A stretch of DNA of 64,000 nt from Enterobacter hormaechei subsp. hoffmannii (lineage in GTDB: Bacteria; Pseudomonadota; Gammaproteobacteria; Enterobacterales; Enterobacteriaceae), in assembly GCF_001729745.1 (NCBI RefSeq), contig NZ_CP017186.1, positions 620,001 through 684,000 of the forward strand. Reading direction: 5' to 3'. The position numbers and the translations under genes are program-made. The notes under the pieces were generated by a model. That model saw only the letters and a program-made list of their open reading frames with translations. It was not told the DNA's origin and did no database searches. This document shows, piece by piece, positions 1 to 7,316 of this stretch (positions within the stretch are counted from its first letter, which is position 1; each line of letters opens with the position of its first letter).

Positions 1-1
1 G

Positions 2-364
2 AGTGAACGTGCCGAGCGAATAAGCCAGACGTTATTGATACCGGAAAATCCTGATATTGAAGAGGAGAGTGAGCAAATGATTGCGCTTACCCACTCTGAA
101 CGCAAGGTGTTGCGTTTGTTAGGTAAAGGTTGGGGAATCAACCAAATAGCCACGCTACTTAATAAAAGTAATAAAACGATCAGTGCACAGAAAAACAGTG
201 CAATGCGTCGCTTATCACTTCGCAGTAATGCCGATATGTACGCGTGGATAAGCAGTACCCAGGGAATGCGAGAACTCAGTTTAATGTCGGCTTATGGAGA
301 GTTTGAGGAATGGAAAAGACCACTGCAACAAAACATATCGCCGTCATCGAAAGCTGCTCAATGA
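2..364 (+). CDS. yjjQ: YjjQ, LuxR-type regulator (C-terminal part; 5' end outside the window)
   Basis: The reading frame is already open at base 2 and stops at 364, so only about 120 C-terminal residues are visible. They contain a LuxR/FixJ-type helix-turn-helix ([16 protein letters not shown], then [18 protein letters not shown]), which normally ends such regulators. The next gene, bglJ, starts 55 bases before this stop, so the two are translationally coupled. That is the yjjQ-bglJ arrangement of E. coli, where the operon is silenced by H-NS and activated by LeuO (established there, not testable here because the promoter is upstream). In E. coli, YjjQ is reported to repress motility and other surface functions. 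Identity rests on the HTH and on synteny with bglJ. Confidence 0.85.
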   Translation, partial: SERAERISQTLLIPENPDIEEESEQMIALTHSERKVLRLLGKGWGINQIATLLNKSNKTISAQKNSAMRRLSLRSNADMYAWISSTQGMRELSLMSAYGEFEEWKRPLQQNISPSSKAAQ

Positions 365-996
365 GCGCTATGGGGCTGAAGCATCTTTTTGCGATGCCCG
401 CCCTGAGCCATTACCAGGTGCACCTGTTTGCCAGATTTGACAACTTCAAAGCGGCGCTCTCGGAAATCTCATTCTTTGCCGTAATTTATTCATTGTCCGA
501 TGAGCGTGAGGAGCGGCGAAACTGTCTGGCCTGTTTGCGGGATCTCACCTTCACCCACAGCGACGTCAAGCGTATTGTGCTGGCCTCTGATGAAATGGAG
601 GCGAGACTGGTCAGCCATCTTTCGCCTTCTCGCTTACATGGAATTATCAGTAAATCGGTTCCGCTGAAGCAGTTAATGGAGGGGCTGGAGACATTACTCA
701 GCGAAACGCATCACGTGAATGACAACGTGTACAATCACTGGTGTGTGAGCCAGCATCGTATGCTAAGCCCAACTGAAAGGGCGATTCTGCGATATATGTC
801 ATCGGGTTTTTCGATCCCTGAAATTGCGGCACAGCTTGAACGCAATATCAAAACCATCCGTGCGCATAAGTTTAACGCAATGGTAAAGCTGGGCGTCAAT
901 TCTGATGTGGGATTACTGGATGCGGCAGATATCCTGGCGCATCTCCCGGTCAGGGAAATTCGCCGTTCCGCTCTCACCGTTCCTTCTTTCTCGTAG
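310..996 (+). CDS. bglJ: BglJ, LuxR-type transcriptional activator
   Basis: A 228-residue protein, close to the roughly 225 residues of E. coli BglJ. The N-terminal 145 residues resemble a degenerate receiver domain without an obvious phosphoacceptor site. Residues 151-210 form a LuxR HTH ([25 protein letters not shown], then NIKTIRAHK). In E. coli, BglJ forms a heterodimer with RcsB and activates H-NS-repressed loci such as bgl and leuO. The ATG at 310 lies inside yjjQ, with GAGG just upstream. The next sugar-related gene is a cellobiose-type EIIC 0.8 kb downstream; whether BglJ acts on it is unknown. Confidence 0.9.
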   Translation: MEKTTATKHIAVIESCSMSAMGLKHLFAMPALSHYQVHLFARFDNFKAALSEISFFAVIYSLSDEREERRNCLACLRDLTFTHSDVKRIVLASDEMEARLVSHLSPSRLHGIISKSVPLKQLMEGLETLLSETHHVNDNVYNHWCVSQHRMLSPTERAILRYMSSGFSIPEIAAQLERNIKTIRAHKFNAMVKLGVNSDVGLLDAADILAHLPVREIRRSALTVPSFS

Positions 997-1006
997 TGTT
1001 AAGTGA

Positions 1007-1029
1007 TGCGCCAGAATTTTTCTGGCGCA
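1007..1029. terminator. Hairpin between convergent bglJ and the YbaK-like gene
   Basis: Perfect 9-bp inverted repeat TGCGCCAGA / TCTGGCGCA around a 5-base AT loop, between two convergent stop codons. No real T-tract follows on either strand, so terminator function is only suggested by position. Confidence 0.4.
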
Positions 1030-1033
1030 ACGT

Positions 1034-1492
1034 TCAAATACAGACATCAACCCATTTTGCTGCGGTCAGTTCCGCCATTCTGTCGGGCGATATACGCACC
1101 GCACTGTGGATGGCGCCCGCTGCGGGTAACACTTCGGCGTACTGTTTTAAAGTGATGTCACAGTAAACAGAGAGCGGATTTTCCAGTCCAAAAGGGCAGA
1201 CGCCGCCAATAGGATGACCCGTCAGGGTTACTACCTCATCGCAGCTGAGCATGCGGGCTTTTGCGCCGAATGTCTCTTTGAGCTTTTTGTTATCCAGACG
1301 CGCATCGCCTTTTGCAACCACCAGAATCACATCATTTTTAATTTTCAGTGACAGCGTTTTGGCAATTTGGCCGGGTTCAACGTTGTGCGCGGCAGCAGCA
1401 AGGGCAACAGTCGCTGTGCTTTGGTTAAGCTCGATGATTTCTATATCCGGAGCGTGTTCGGCGAAAAACTGCTGTACAGACTGCAAACTCAT
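1034..1492 (-). CDS. YbaK/ProX-type aminoacyl-tRNA deacylase
   Basis: A 152-residue single-domain member of the YbaK/prolyl-tRNA-synthetase-associated (INS-like) fold. Markers are the conserved lysine in IAKTLSLK (residue 45) and GHPIGGVCPFG at 92-102. The GGVCPFG signature fits the ProX/PrdX branch more than classical YbaK; those enzymes hydrolyse mischarged tRNAs in trans (established for the family). The amino acid and tRNA acted on cannot be read from the sequence. The start is well set by AGGAGG at 1498-1503, six bases before the ATG. It is monocistronic, convergent with bglJ and divergent from the PTS gene. It is distinct from the ybaK and yeaK loci of E. coli. Confidence 0.8.
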   Translation of the reverse strand: MSLQSVQQFFAEHAPDIEIIELNQSTATVALAAAAHNVEPGQIAKTLSLKIKNDVILVVAKGDARLDNKKLKETFGAKARMLSCDEVVTLTGHPIGGVCPFGLENPLSVYCDITLKQYAEVLPAAGAIHSAVRISPDRMAELTAAKWVDVCI

Positions 1493-1610
1493 TGATTCCT
1501 CCTGACAAATATCTTCCGTAATCTGTCATAAGAATTTAGTCGCTGTAAATATCCCTTAAGTAACAAATATCCGTCAGGAGCGATTTCTGGATCGCCTTCA
1601 CATTCACAGA

Positions 1611-1631
1611 AACCGGTTACAGTAACCGGTT
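1611..1631. promoter_or_regulatory. Double LacI-family operator upstream of the EIIC gene
   Basis: Two AACCGGTT cores, at 1611-1618 and 1624-1631, sit 13 bases apart and together form a perfect 10+1+10 inverted repeat (AACCGGTTAC, A, GTAACCGGTT). Each core with flanks (GAAACCGGTTACA, GTAACCGGTTGCA) resembles LacI-family operators, especially the TGAAACCGGTTTCA sites of AscG, the E. coli beta-glucoside repressor. No LacI-family gene lies in this window, so a distant repressor is implied. Confidence 0.6.
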
Positions 1632-1657
1632 GCAGAGCGTGATGCAGAGATTAATAC
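1630..1657 (+). promoter_or_regulatory. Candidate sigma-70 promoter for the EIIC transcript
   Basis: TTGCAG (1630-1635), a 16-base spacer and TAATAC (1652-1657). The -35 box shares bases with the right-hand AACCGGTT operator core, so a repressor bound there would block RNA polymerase. Predicted start near 1664. Confidence 0.5.
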
Positions 1658-1699
1658 TGAGTGTGTAACTTCCCCTGTATCTAATAATAAGAGCTAATT

Positions 1700-1807
1700 A
1701 TGAAACCATTCCGTTTGAGCAGTACCGCAGGTACACGATCCGGCAAGGTTGTGACGCTGATGTATGGAACAACGTGTGACGTGAGAACGTCCGAAACGAA
1801 CGTCTGA
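1700..1807 (+). CDS. Possible 35-aa leader ORF upstream of EIIC
   Basis: An ATG-initiated 35-codon frame starts 43 bases after the proposed -10 box, ends with TGA at 1805-1807, and is followed 13 bases later by the EIIC start. The product is basic and Ser/Thr-rich (begins MKPFRLSSTAGTRSGK) and matches no family I recognise. A weak AAGAG lies upstream. It could be a translated leader, or just an open stretch of 5' UTR: the same bases include a short hairpin (GTACC-GCA-GGTAC, 1720-1732) and a repeated GAACGTC, which suggest RNA structure. Confidence 0.3.
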   Translation: MKPFRLSSTAGTRSGKVVTLMYGTTCDVRTSETNV

Positions 1808-1820
1808 CAGGAGATCTGCT

Positions 1821-3167
1821 ATGTCTGCCAACCATGCTGCATTTAATCTGATTTTCCGCTTCGTTGAAAATTATGTCAGCCCTATTGCCGGGCGCATCTC
1901 TTCCCAGCGTCACGTTATGGCGATTCGTGACGGGTTCATCTCGGCAATGCCGTTTATGATTGTCGGGTCGTTTTTATTAGTGTTCGCTTACCCACCTTTT
2001 TCGCCAGATACCACCTGGGGCTTTGCTCGCGCCTGGCTGGATATGGCGAAGCAGTTTGAAGGTCAAATTCTGACGCCGTTTGATATGACGATGGGGGTGA
2101 TGTCCCTCTATATCTGTGCGGCTATCGCCTACAACCTGGGCAAACATTACGTTAAAACCCATCAGCTGGATCCGTTCATGTGCGCGATGCTGTCGCTGAT
2201 GGCGTTCCTGCTGGTCGCCGCGCCTAAAACCAAAGGCGCCTTACCGGTTGATAGCCTTGGAGGGACCGGGATTTTCACCGCGATCCTGGTGGCGATTTAC
2301 TGCGTTGAGATGATGCGTTTCCTGAAAGCACACAATATCGGGATCCGCCTGCCAGACCAGGTTCCGCCGATGATCAAAAACTCGTTTGACCTGCTGATCC
2401 CGGTGCTGGTGGTGGTGCTGACGCTCTATCCGCTGAGTCTGTTGATCCAGTCGCAGTTCGGTATGCTGATCCCACAGGCCATCATGTCGATATTCAAACC
2501 GCTGGTCTCTGCGGCGGACTCGCTACCAGCGATCCTGCTGGCGGTGCTGATTGGCCACCTGCTGTGGTTTGCCGGGATCCACGGTGCAGCGATTGTCTCG
2601 GGTATGCTGCAAATGTTCTGGCTGACGAACCTGGGGGCGAACCAGACCGCGCTGGCGGCGAGCCTGCCTTTACCACACATCTTTATGGAAGCCTTCTGGA
2701 CGTTCTTTATTGTGATCGGTGGGTCAGGAGCGACGATGGGGCTGGTGTTCTGTTACCTGCGTAGCCGCTCCGCGCACCTGCGCTCCATTGGACGCCTGAG
2801 CGTGGTGCCAAGCATTTTCAATATCAATGAACCGGTGATTTTTGGTACGCCGATTGTGATGAACCCGGTGTTCTTTATTCCTTTCCTGCTGGCGCCGATG
2901 GTCAATGCCGTGCTGGCATGGGCAGCGATGAAGTTTGATCTGATTGGCCGCGTGATTTCCGTTGTGCCGTGGACGGCACCGGCTCCGGTTGGTGCCGCCT
3001 GGGCGCTGGGCTGGGATTTCCGTGCAGCCATTCTGGTGCTGGTTTTGGCCTGCGTTTCCGCCATTATCTATTTCCCGTTCTTCAAGGTGTACGAGAAACA
3101 GTTGCTTCAGCAGGAAGCGGAAGAAGCACAGCGTAATGGGGAAGAGGAAAATCAGCAGGTAGCCTAG
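1821..3167 (+). CDS. PTS sugar transporter EIIC, lactose/cellobiose family
   Basis: A 448-residue polytopic membrane protein with EIIC signatures of the lactose/N,N'-diacetylchitobiose/beta-glucoside family: WFAGIHGAAIVSG near residue 250 and FNINEPVIFGTPIVMNP near 333, the substrate-binding core of CelB/ChbC-type permeases. The start has a good AGGAG at 1809-1813. Length matches a stand-alone EIIC with no fused EIIB or EIIA. No EIIA, EIIB, phospho-glycosidase or regulator gene is adjacent, so it must use EIIA/EIIB proteins encoded elsewhere. A beta-glucoside or chitobiose-like substrate is inferred from the family and the AscG-like operators. The charged C-terminal tail is rich in Glu and Gln. 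Confidence 0.9.
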   Translation: MSANHAAFNLIFRFVENYVSPIAGRISSQRHVMAIRDGFISAMPFMIVGSFLLVFAYPPFSPDTTWGFARAWLDMAKQFEGQILTPFDMTMGVMSLYICAAIAYNLGKHYVKTHQLDPFMCAMLSLMAFLLVAAPKTKGALPVDSLGGTGIFTAILVAIYCVEMMRFLKAHNIGIRLPDQVPPMIKNSFDLLIPVLVVVLTLYPLSLLIQSQFGMLIPQAIMSIFKPLVSAADSLPAILLAVLIGHLLWFAGIHGAAIVSGMLQMFWLTNLGANQTALAASLPLPHIFMEAFWTFFIVIGGSGATMGLVFCYLRSRSAHLRSIGRLSVVPSIFNINEPVIFGTPIVMNPVFFIPFLLAPMVNAVLAWAAMKFDLIGRVISVVPWTAPAPVGAAWALGWDFRAAILVLVLACVSAIIYFPFFKVYEKQLLQQEAEEAQRNGEEENQQVA

Positions 3168-3175
3168 ATAAAAGC

Positions 3176-3203
3176 AAAACGGCAACGCAGGTTGCCGTTT
3201 TTA
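3176..3203 (+). terminator. Rho-independent terminator after EIIC
   Basis: An 11-bp stem AAAACGGCAAC / GTTGCCGTTTT with a 4-base loop at 3187-3190, ending in a T-run; the A-run on the other side could also serve fhuF transcripts. Confidence 0.85.
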
Positions 3204-3244
3204 GTGTTTGTTCCCTCTCTCTGCGGGTTTCAGGCAGGGCCAGA

Positions 3245-4033
3245 CTACTTAAGCGTGCAATCGCCGCACTGCTGGACATCCGGCAGACGGTAGCGCTGAC
3301 AGCAGGTACGACGCACCAGAAGTCCCTCACGCGGAACCACGGTGCGGTAAAGAGGGTTATCCCGCCCATCCGACAGCTGTCTGGCAAAGAAACAGCTCTG
3401 ACGCAGCGCATCCACTTTCTCGTCGCCGAGCAGCGGCTTCATCTCCGTTAAATACCAGTGGATAAGATACCCGGTATTACTCCAGATCAGTTTGCCGTTG
3501 ATCTCCCCCGTCGCTTCCAGCGCATCAATGACCGGAACCAGCGCTCTTGTAATCAACCGTTCCATACGCGCCTGCGCTGACAGGTGACTCGCGCTCGGAT
3601 CTTCGTGTACATCAATCCAGAAACAGGCGGCGCGTCCGGTCTCATGGAATTCGACGTGGAAATGTTCCGACGAGAGATCGAGCATCGTTTCCTGGGTCAA
3701 CAGGGCCAGCATGACAGGCGGCACCATCAGCCCGATATACCATTGTGCCCAGAGGGAAAGCAGCGGTTTATTTTCCCGCGCCAGCGTCGGTTGGTTACGA
3801 TAAATATGGTCGGAATAGGTTGCCAGCAGTGACCGCAGCTCGGCAGGTCGTTGCCACTGAGTCAGCGTCAGAGCATGATGCGGCGGTGCTTCATCCAGTT
3901 TGATGAAATCCAGCAGATGGGCGCGTGTTACGGCGATTTTTTCCCGAATGGCATCCGCAAGCGTCGTTTCTCCGGCGGAGAGTGGAGCTCGCCAGAGCAG
4001 TGGCTCAACGATGTGTGCGGTACGAGTCGCCAT
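3245..4033 (-). CDS. fhuF: FhuF, siderophore-iron reductase
   Basis: A 262-residue cytoplasmic iron-sulfur protein that reduces ferric iron in imported hydroxamate siderophores such as ferrioxamine (E. coli function). The diagnostic C-terminal cluster motif is intact: Cys244-Cys245-x10-Cys256-x2-Cys259, which binds an unusual [2Fe-2S] centre. Synteny (fhuF, yjjZ, leu tRNAs, rsmC) also matches E. coli. A Fur-type sequence lies just upstream, so iron-starvation induction is expected. The gene is monocistronic and convergent with the EIIC gene. Confidence 0.95.
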   Translation of the reverse strand: MATRTAHIVEPLLWRAPLSAGETTLADAIREKIAVTRAHLLDFIKLDEAPPHHALTLTQWQRPAELRSLLATYSDHIYRNQPTLARENKPLLSLWAQWYIGLMVPPVMLALLTQETMLDLSSEHFHVEFHETGRAACFWIDVHEDPSASHLSAQARMERLITRALVPVIDALEATGEINGKLIWSNTGYLIHWYLTEMKPLLGDEKVDALRQSCFFARQLSDGRDNPLYRTVVPREGLLVRRTCCQRYRLPDVQQCGDCTLK

Positions 4034-4049
4034 AGTGTGGATTACAAAT

Positions 4050-4068
4050 CTAAATGATAATGATTGCC
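4050..4068. promoter_or_regulatory. Fur-type box at fhuF
   Basis: The 19 bases contain AATGATAATGATT and match the Fur consensus GATAATGATAATCATTATC at 13 of 19 positions. They lie 17 bases upstream of the fhuF start codon on the minus strand, which fits direct repression. Confidence 0.7.
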
Positions 4069-4128
4069 AATCCTAACTATAGATAAAACCGAGCGCAAGC
4101 GTTTTATCCTGGCGCTGTGAAGGCGGTT

Positions 4129-5193
4129 TCAGGCGATATGAAGCTCGTCGCTCAGCAGAATGCTGTTGCGTCCCATATGCTTGGCTTCATAGAGGGCTTT
4201 ATCGGCTTTCGCCAGTGCGCCATCAACGTCTTCACCTTCGAACATGGCTATGCCAATGCTGATGGTCACGTTAGTGGCGACGCTTTCGTTAAACATGTGG
4301 GGGATTTTGAGATCGTAAACCTTCTGACGTATGCGTTCAGCTGTCTGGCGCGCTTGCTCCAGTGGGATGTTACTTAACAGCACCATAAATTCTTCCCCGC
4401 CAAACCGGGCGACAACATCGCGTGAGCGCACGGCGTCGCGGATCGCAGCCGAGACCCTGATCAAGGCCTGATCGCCCATCATATGGCCGTAATGATCGTT
4501 GTAGGCTTTGAAATGGTCGATATCCATCAGCAGCACAAAGTGCTCGCCAGCGTCAGGCCTGGGGAGGTTCTCAAGCCGGCTTTGCAGCCCGCGACGGTTA
4601 TATAGGCCGGTGAGCGGGTCCATCATGCTGAGATCGGTCAGGGTTTCACGCTCTTCGAGCAGTTCGGAAAGCAGCTCCTGGGCGAAACGGTCATTACGCC
4701 GCTGAAGAACATGATGGATACCAATGGCGACCACCGGCAGCGCGAAAAAATAGGCCATTCTCAGCCAGTTTTCGGACGGGCTAAGCCACAGGCAGGATAT
4801 AAAAGCGGGAAATGAATGTAACGTAAAGGCTTTAATATTACTGGCGAAAGCCAGAGACCCTATAAAAAGCACTGTTAATAGCGCCATCATTAAATAGGTT
4901 GCGTGATCGTGCGTTATTAACAGAAATTTTGAGACGATCTGCCATGCCCATAAAAACCCAAAAATAGCTGAAACAGCAGGGATATTTATTTTTAGCGTGC
5001 TATTTTTCCAGTGCCAGATAAGTAAGCCAGTGCTGGCAGTCAATACGGCAAACAGGGGGACTGATAACACACGAACGGAATAGAGAGGGTTTGTTACCGA
5101 GAACAATGCTGATGCAGCGTTCAGAAATAAAAATAAACGTAAAGAAAGCTGATATTTCTTGTTGACTAAGGACAGCCAGGATTGTGATGTCAT
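4129..5193 (-). CDS. Membrane diguanylate cyclase (GGDEF)
   Basis: A 354-residue protein with about six hydrophobic segments in residues 20-163, a short linker helix (165-188) and a GGDEF domain from about 190 to 350. The active-site loop is GGEEF (265-269), a variant found in active cyclases. An inhibitory I-site R256-S-R-D259 lies exactly five residues before it, so product feedback by cyclic di-GMP is predicted. MDPLTGLYNRRG and DIDHFKAYND are the usual nucleotide/metal elements. The membrane sensor domain is not one I can name and its signal is unknown. The N-terminal coding part and the upstream gap are AT-rich compared with the neighbours. This gene is not present between fhuF and yjjZ in E. 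coli K-12. Confidence 0.93.
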   Translation of the reverse strand: MTSQSWLSLVNKKYQLSLRLFLFLNAASALFSVTNPLYSVRVLSVPLFAVLTASTGLLIWHWKNSTLKINIPAVSAIFGFLWAWQIVSKFLLITHDHATYLMMALLTVLFIGSLAFASNIKAFTLHSFPAFISCLWLSPSENWLRMAYFFALPVVAIGIHHVLQRRNDRFAQELLSELLEERETLTDLSMMDPLTGLYNRRGLQSRLENLPRPDAGEHFVLLMDIDHFKAYNDHYGHMMGDQALIRVSAAIRDAVRSRDVVARFGGEEFMVLLSNIPLEQARQTAERIRQKVYDLKIPHMFNESVATNVTISIGIAMFEGEDVDGALAKADKALYEAKHMGRNSILLSDELHIA

Positions 5194-5411
5194 ATGCGTG
5201 CGTTTTTATTAAAACTCAATTAAAACAATGAGCAAGGTGTTGTTATGTATTATTGGTCGCTACAAAATTGAATTTTTATTATCAGAAAAACGTTATCGGA
5301 AGTTAACAGGTGGGCAATTTATCACCTTACACATTCTCTGTCATTATGGGAAAGCAATTGCTGGCGCAATTTCTTACGTCGCATGCTGACAAGTGATAAT
5401 TACTATCATAT

Positions 5412-5430
5412 GATACTGGTTATCATTATC
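5412..5430 (+). promoter_or_regulatory. Strong Fur box at yjjZ
   Basis: GATACTGGTTATCATTATC agrees with the Fur consensus at 16 of 19 positions and ends 18 bases before the yjjZ start. A second partial match (GATAATTACTATCAT) begins at 5395, suggesting extended Fur binding over the promoter. Confidence 0.8.
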
Positions 5431-5448
5431 AGTGCGAGAGGTGAAACC

Positions 5449-5679
5449 ATGTTGAGCAAAGCGCTGGGAAGTGGGTGGGGAATATTGCTGCCTGGTTCCA
5501 TTATCGGTGGGCTGATGTTTGCCGATCTTCCCATTGATGTCTGGAAAGCAATGATTGTTTCGGGCTTGCTGGTGACATCCGCGATGATCTGGCACAAACA
5601 GTTACGGCATTACGTGCTGTTGCCATCATGCGTTGCGCTAATCAGTGGACTGCTGGTGATTCTGATGAGTTTGAAATAA
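5449..5679 (+). CDS. yjjZ: YjjZ, small DUF1435 membrane protein
   Basis: A 76-residue, very hydrophobic protein with two or three likely membrane segments (about 9-25, 31-45 and 54-74) around a short basic loop (WHKQLRHY). It belongs to DUF1435 and occupies the E. coli yjjZ position next to the leu tRNAs. The start at 5449 is chosen over an in-frame ATG at 5383 because GAGAGGTG lies just before it and the longer version would run through the Fur box. Function is unknown. The strong Fur box implies iron-repressed expression, in line with reports that E. coli yjjZ belongs to the Fur regulon. Confidence 0.85.
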   Translation: MLSKALGSGWGILLPGSIIGGLMFADLPIDVWKAMIVSGLLVTSAMIWHKQLRHYVLLPSCVALISGLLVILMSLK

Positions 5680-5721
5680 AAGGGAAAAACAAGAGGTACT
5701 GCTGAAGGGATGTAAGATAAT

Positions 5722-5808
5722 TGGTGCGAGGGGGGGGACTTGAACCCCCACGTCCGTAAGGACACTAACACCTGAAGCTAGCGCGTCTACCAATTCCGCC
5801 ACCTTCGC
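5722..5808 (-). tRNA. leuV: tRNA-Leu (CAG), leuV
   Basis: An 87-nt class II tRNA on the minus strand, starting GCGAAGGTGGCGG and ending CTCGCACCA with encoded CCA. The anticodon loop carries CAG and the variable arm is long, as in leucine tRNAs. Third and last of three near-identical genes. Confidence 0.95.
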
Positions 5809-5840
5809 ACAGTCATCTTACTGGTTTGATATCGCCTCGT

Positions 5841-5926
5841 TGGTGCGAGGGGGGGGACTCGAACCCCCACATCCTAAGGACACTAACACCTGAAGCTAGC
5901 GCGTCTACCAATTCCGCCACCTTCGC
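5841..5926 (-). tRNA. leuP: tRNA-Leu (CAG), leuP, variant variable arm
   Basis: An 86-nt tRNA, identical to its neighbours through the acceptor, D and anticodon arms, but one base shorter in the variable arm (TCCTTAGGA in place of TCCTTACGGA) and with GTTCGAGTC instead of GTTCAAGTC in the T arm. The variable stem can still pair. Encoded CCA is present. Confidence 0.93.
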
Positions 5927-5954
5927 CCAGTGCGAGCAATATCAACGTGATTTA

Positions 5955-6041
5955 TGGTGCGAGGGGGGGGACTTGAACCCCCACGTCCGTAAGGACACTA
6001 ACACCTGAAGCTAGCGCGTCTACCAATTCCGCCACCTTCGC
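5955..6041 (-). tRNA. leuQ: tRNA-Leu (CAG), leuQ
   Basis: An 87-nt tRNA-Leu, promoter-proximal in the three-gene operon and identical to the distal copy in the parts compared. The anticodon is CAG and the CCA end is encoded. Confidence 0.95.
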
Positions 6042-6082
6042 ATACCATCGACACTGTAAAAGTATCGTAACCACGGAGGCGC

Positions 6083-6110
6083 ATTCTAGATGTTTTCAGC
6101 TTTACGTCAA
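6083..6110 (-). promoter_or_regulatory. Stable-RNA promoter of leuQPV
   Basis: On the minus strand TTGACG (6110-6105), a 16-base spacer and TAGAAT (6088-6083), followed by a GC-rich discriminator GCGCCTCC. This layout is typical of ppGpp-controlled stable-RNA promoters. Confidence 0.8.
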
Positions 6111-6141
6111 CAGAAAATTGCGCACGTTGTTTTGATTGCTG

Positions 6142-6174
6142 CAAAAATGGGCGATGGCAGCGTCAGCCATCGCC
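6142..6174 (-). terminator. Terminator after rsmC
   Basis: On the minus strand a GGCGATGGC / GCCATCGCC stem with a 7-base loop, followed by CATTTTTGC, 12 bases beyond the rsmC stop. Confidence 0.8.
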
Positions 6175-6185
6175 GGGCAGAGGAA

Positions 6186-7214
6186 TTACTTTTTCGCCTG
6201 GCGCGTCATCACGGTGCGATACACCTTAAAGCGGCCTGTCTGGGCGATTACTTCGTGGAAGCCGAAGGTTTCATCCAGCACTTTCGGATACGCCAGGAAG
6301 GCATTCGCCACAATACGTAGCTCACCGCCGCTGTTAAGGTGACGGGTTGCGCCACGGATCAGCGTTTGCGCCGCTTCAAGGCTGGTCTCCATCCCGTCGT
6401 GGAACGGCGGGTTAGAGATGATCATGTCAAAGCGACCGGTCACGTCGGAGAAGACGTTGCTGGCAATCACTTCGCCTTCAATGCCATTCGCAGCAAGCGT
6501 GGCGCGGCTGGCTTCTACCGCCGGGGCGCTCACGTCACACAGGGTTAAACGCACTTTTGGTGAGTGGCTGGCGAGAACCGTTGACAGCACGCCCGCGCCA
6601 CAGCCGACATCCAGCACCTTGCCCTTGGTGTGCGGCGTCAGGGTGGACAGCAGCAGCTTGCTGCCCGTATCAAGCGCGTCACGGCTAAACACACCCGGCA
6701 GGGTTTTAATGGTCAGTCCGTCAAGCTGGTACTCGTCCCAGAAGGTGTTGGCATCAAAAGTGGTCTGTTTTTCCAGACGGCCATGATACAGGCCGCAGCG
6801 TCGGGCGCTGTCGATTTTCGTCAACGGCGCGTAGCCTTCGAGCATCTGCTCTGCGCTTCGCACCCCGCTGCGGTTCTCACCGACGACAAAAATATCGCAG
6901 CCGATCGGCAGCAGAGAAAGCAGGTTCATCAGCTGGAACTGGGCTTCCGGTTTGTTCTTCGGCCAGTAGTAAATGAGCGTATCGCAGTCAGCAATATCGC
7001 TCTGCTCCGCCACCAGGCTAAAGCGTGCGCGCTCGCCCATCTGGCGGCTCAGCACCTGCCAGTGGTGGTAGTATTGGGTGTGGGCACGGCTTTCAGCACA
7101 GTCGAAACGTGCGGGCAGGTCATCCTGCATATCTCCGGCAAACAGAATACGGCTTTCTTCGAAATCATCACTGTGACGCAGCAAGACTTCACTTGCCGGG
7201 GTAAATGCAGACAT
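6186..7214 (-). CDS. rsmC: RsmC, 16S rRNA m2G1207 methyltransferase
   Basis: A 342-residue SAM-dependent methyltransferase that modifies G1207 of 16S rRNA in the 30S subunit. It has the family's duplicated architecture: an N-terminal domain without cofactor motifs and a C-terminal catalytic domain with the SAM loop [10 protein letters not shown] (201-210) and the N2-guanine signature NPPFH (268-272). Length equals E. coli RsmC, and the neighbours (leu tRNAs, holD) agree. It is divergent from holD across about 100 bp. Confidence 0.96.
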   Translation of the reverse strand: MSAFTPASEVLLRHSDDFEESRILFAGDMQDDLPARFDCAESRAHTQYYHHWQVLSRQMGERARFSLVAEQSDIADCDTLIYYWPKNKPEAQFQLMNLLSLLPIGCDIFVVGENRSGVRSAEQMLEGYAPLTKIDSARRCGLYHGRLEKQTTFDANTFWDEYQLDGLTIKTLPGVFSRDALDTGSKLLLSTLTPHTKGKVLDVGCGAGVLSTVLASHSPKVRLTLCDVSAPAVEASRATLAANGIEGEVIASNVFSDVTGRFDMIISNPPFHDGMETSLEAAQTLIRGATRHLNSGGELRIVANAFLAYPKVLDETFGFHEVIAQTGRFKVYRTVMTRQAKK

Positions 7215-7316
7215 GAATTGTTCCTCAATAAACTCAGGCGGGGATTATAGTAGGTAGATGGCGCAGTTTCGACACATTTGCTATATTTGCGCGCCTGAGA
7301 GACAGGAGTTTTCGCT

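Noticed and set aside
4750..5448. Recent horizontal transfer of the AT-rich cyclase region
   Set aside because: Only the sensor half and upstream gap are AT-rich. The GGDEF half looks like its neighbours and there are no mobile-element ends, so transfer cannot be claimed from this sequence.
5826..6008. A 60-codon frame with a repeated CEGGD(S/L)NPH peptide
   Set aside because: It is the antisense translation of tRNA genes, a well-known spurious ORF type.
5722..6041. Three evenly spaced similar blocks that could look like a CRISPR-type array
   Set aside because: Each block folds as a complete tRNA-Leu with encoded CCA and a stable-RNA promoter in front.
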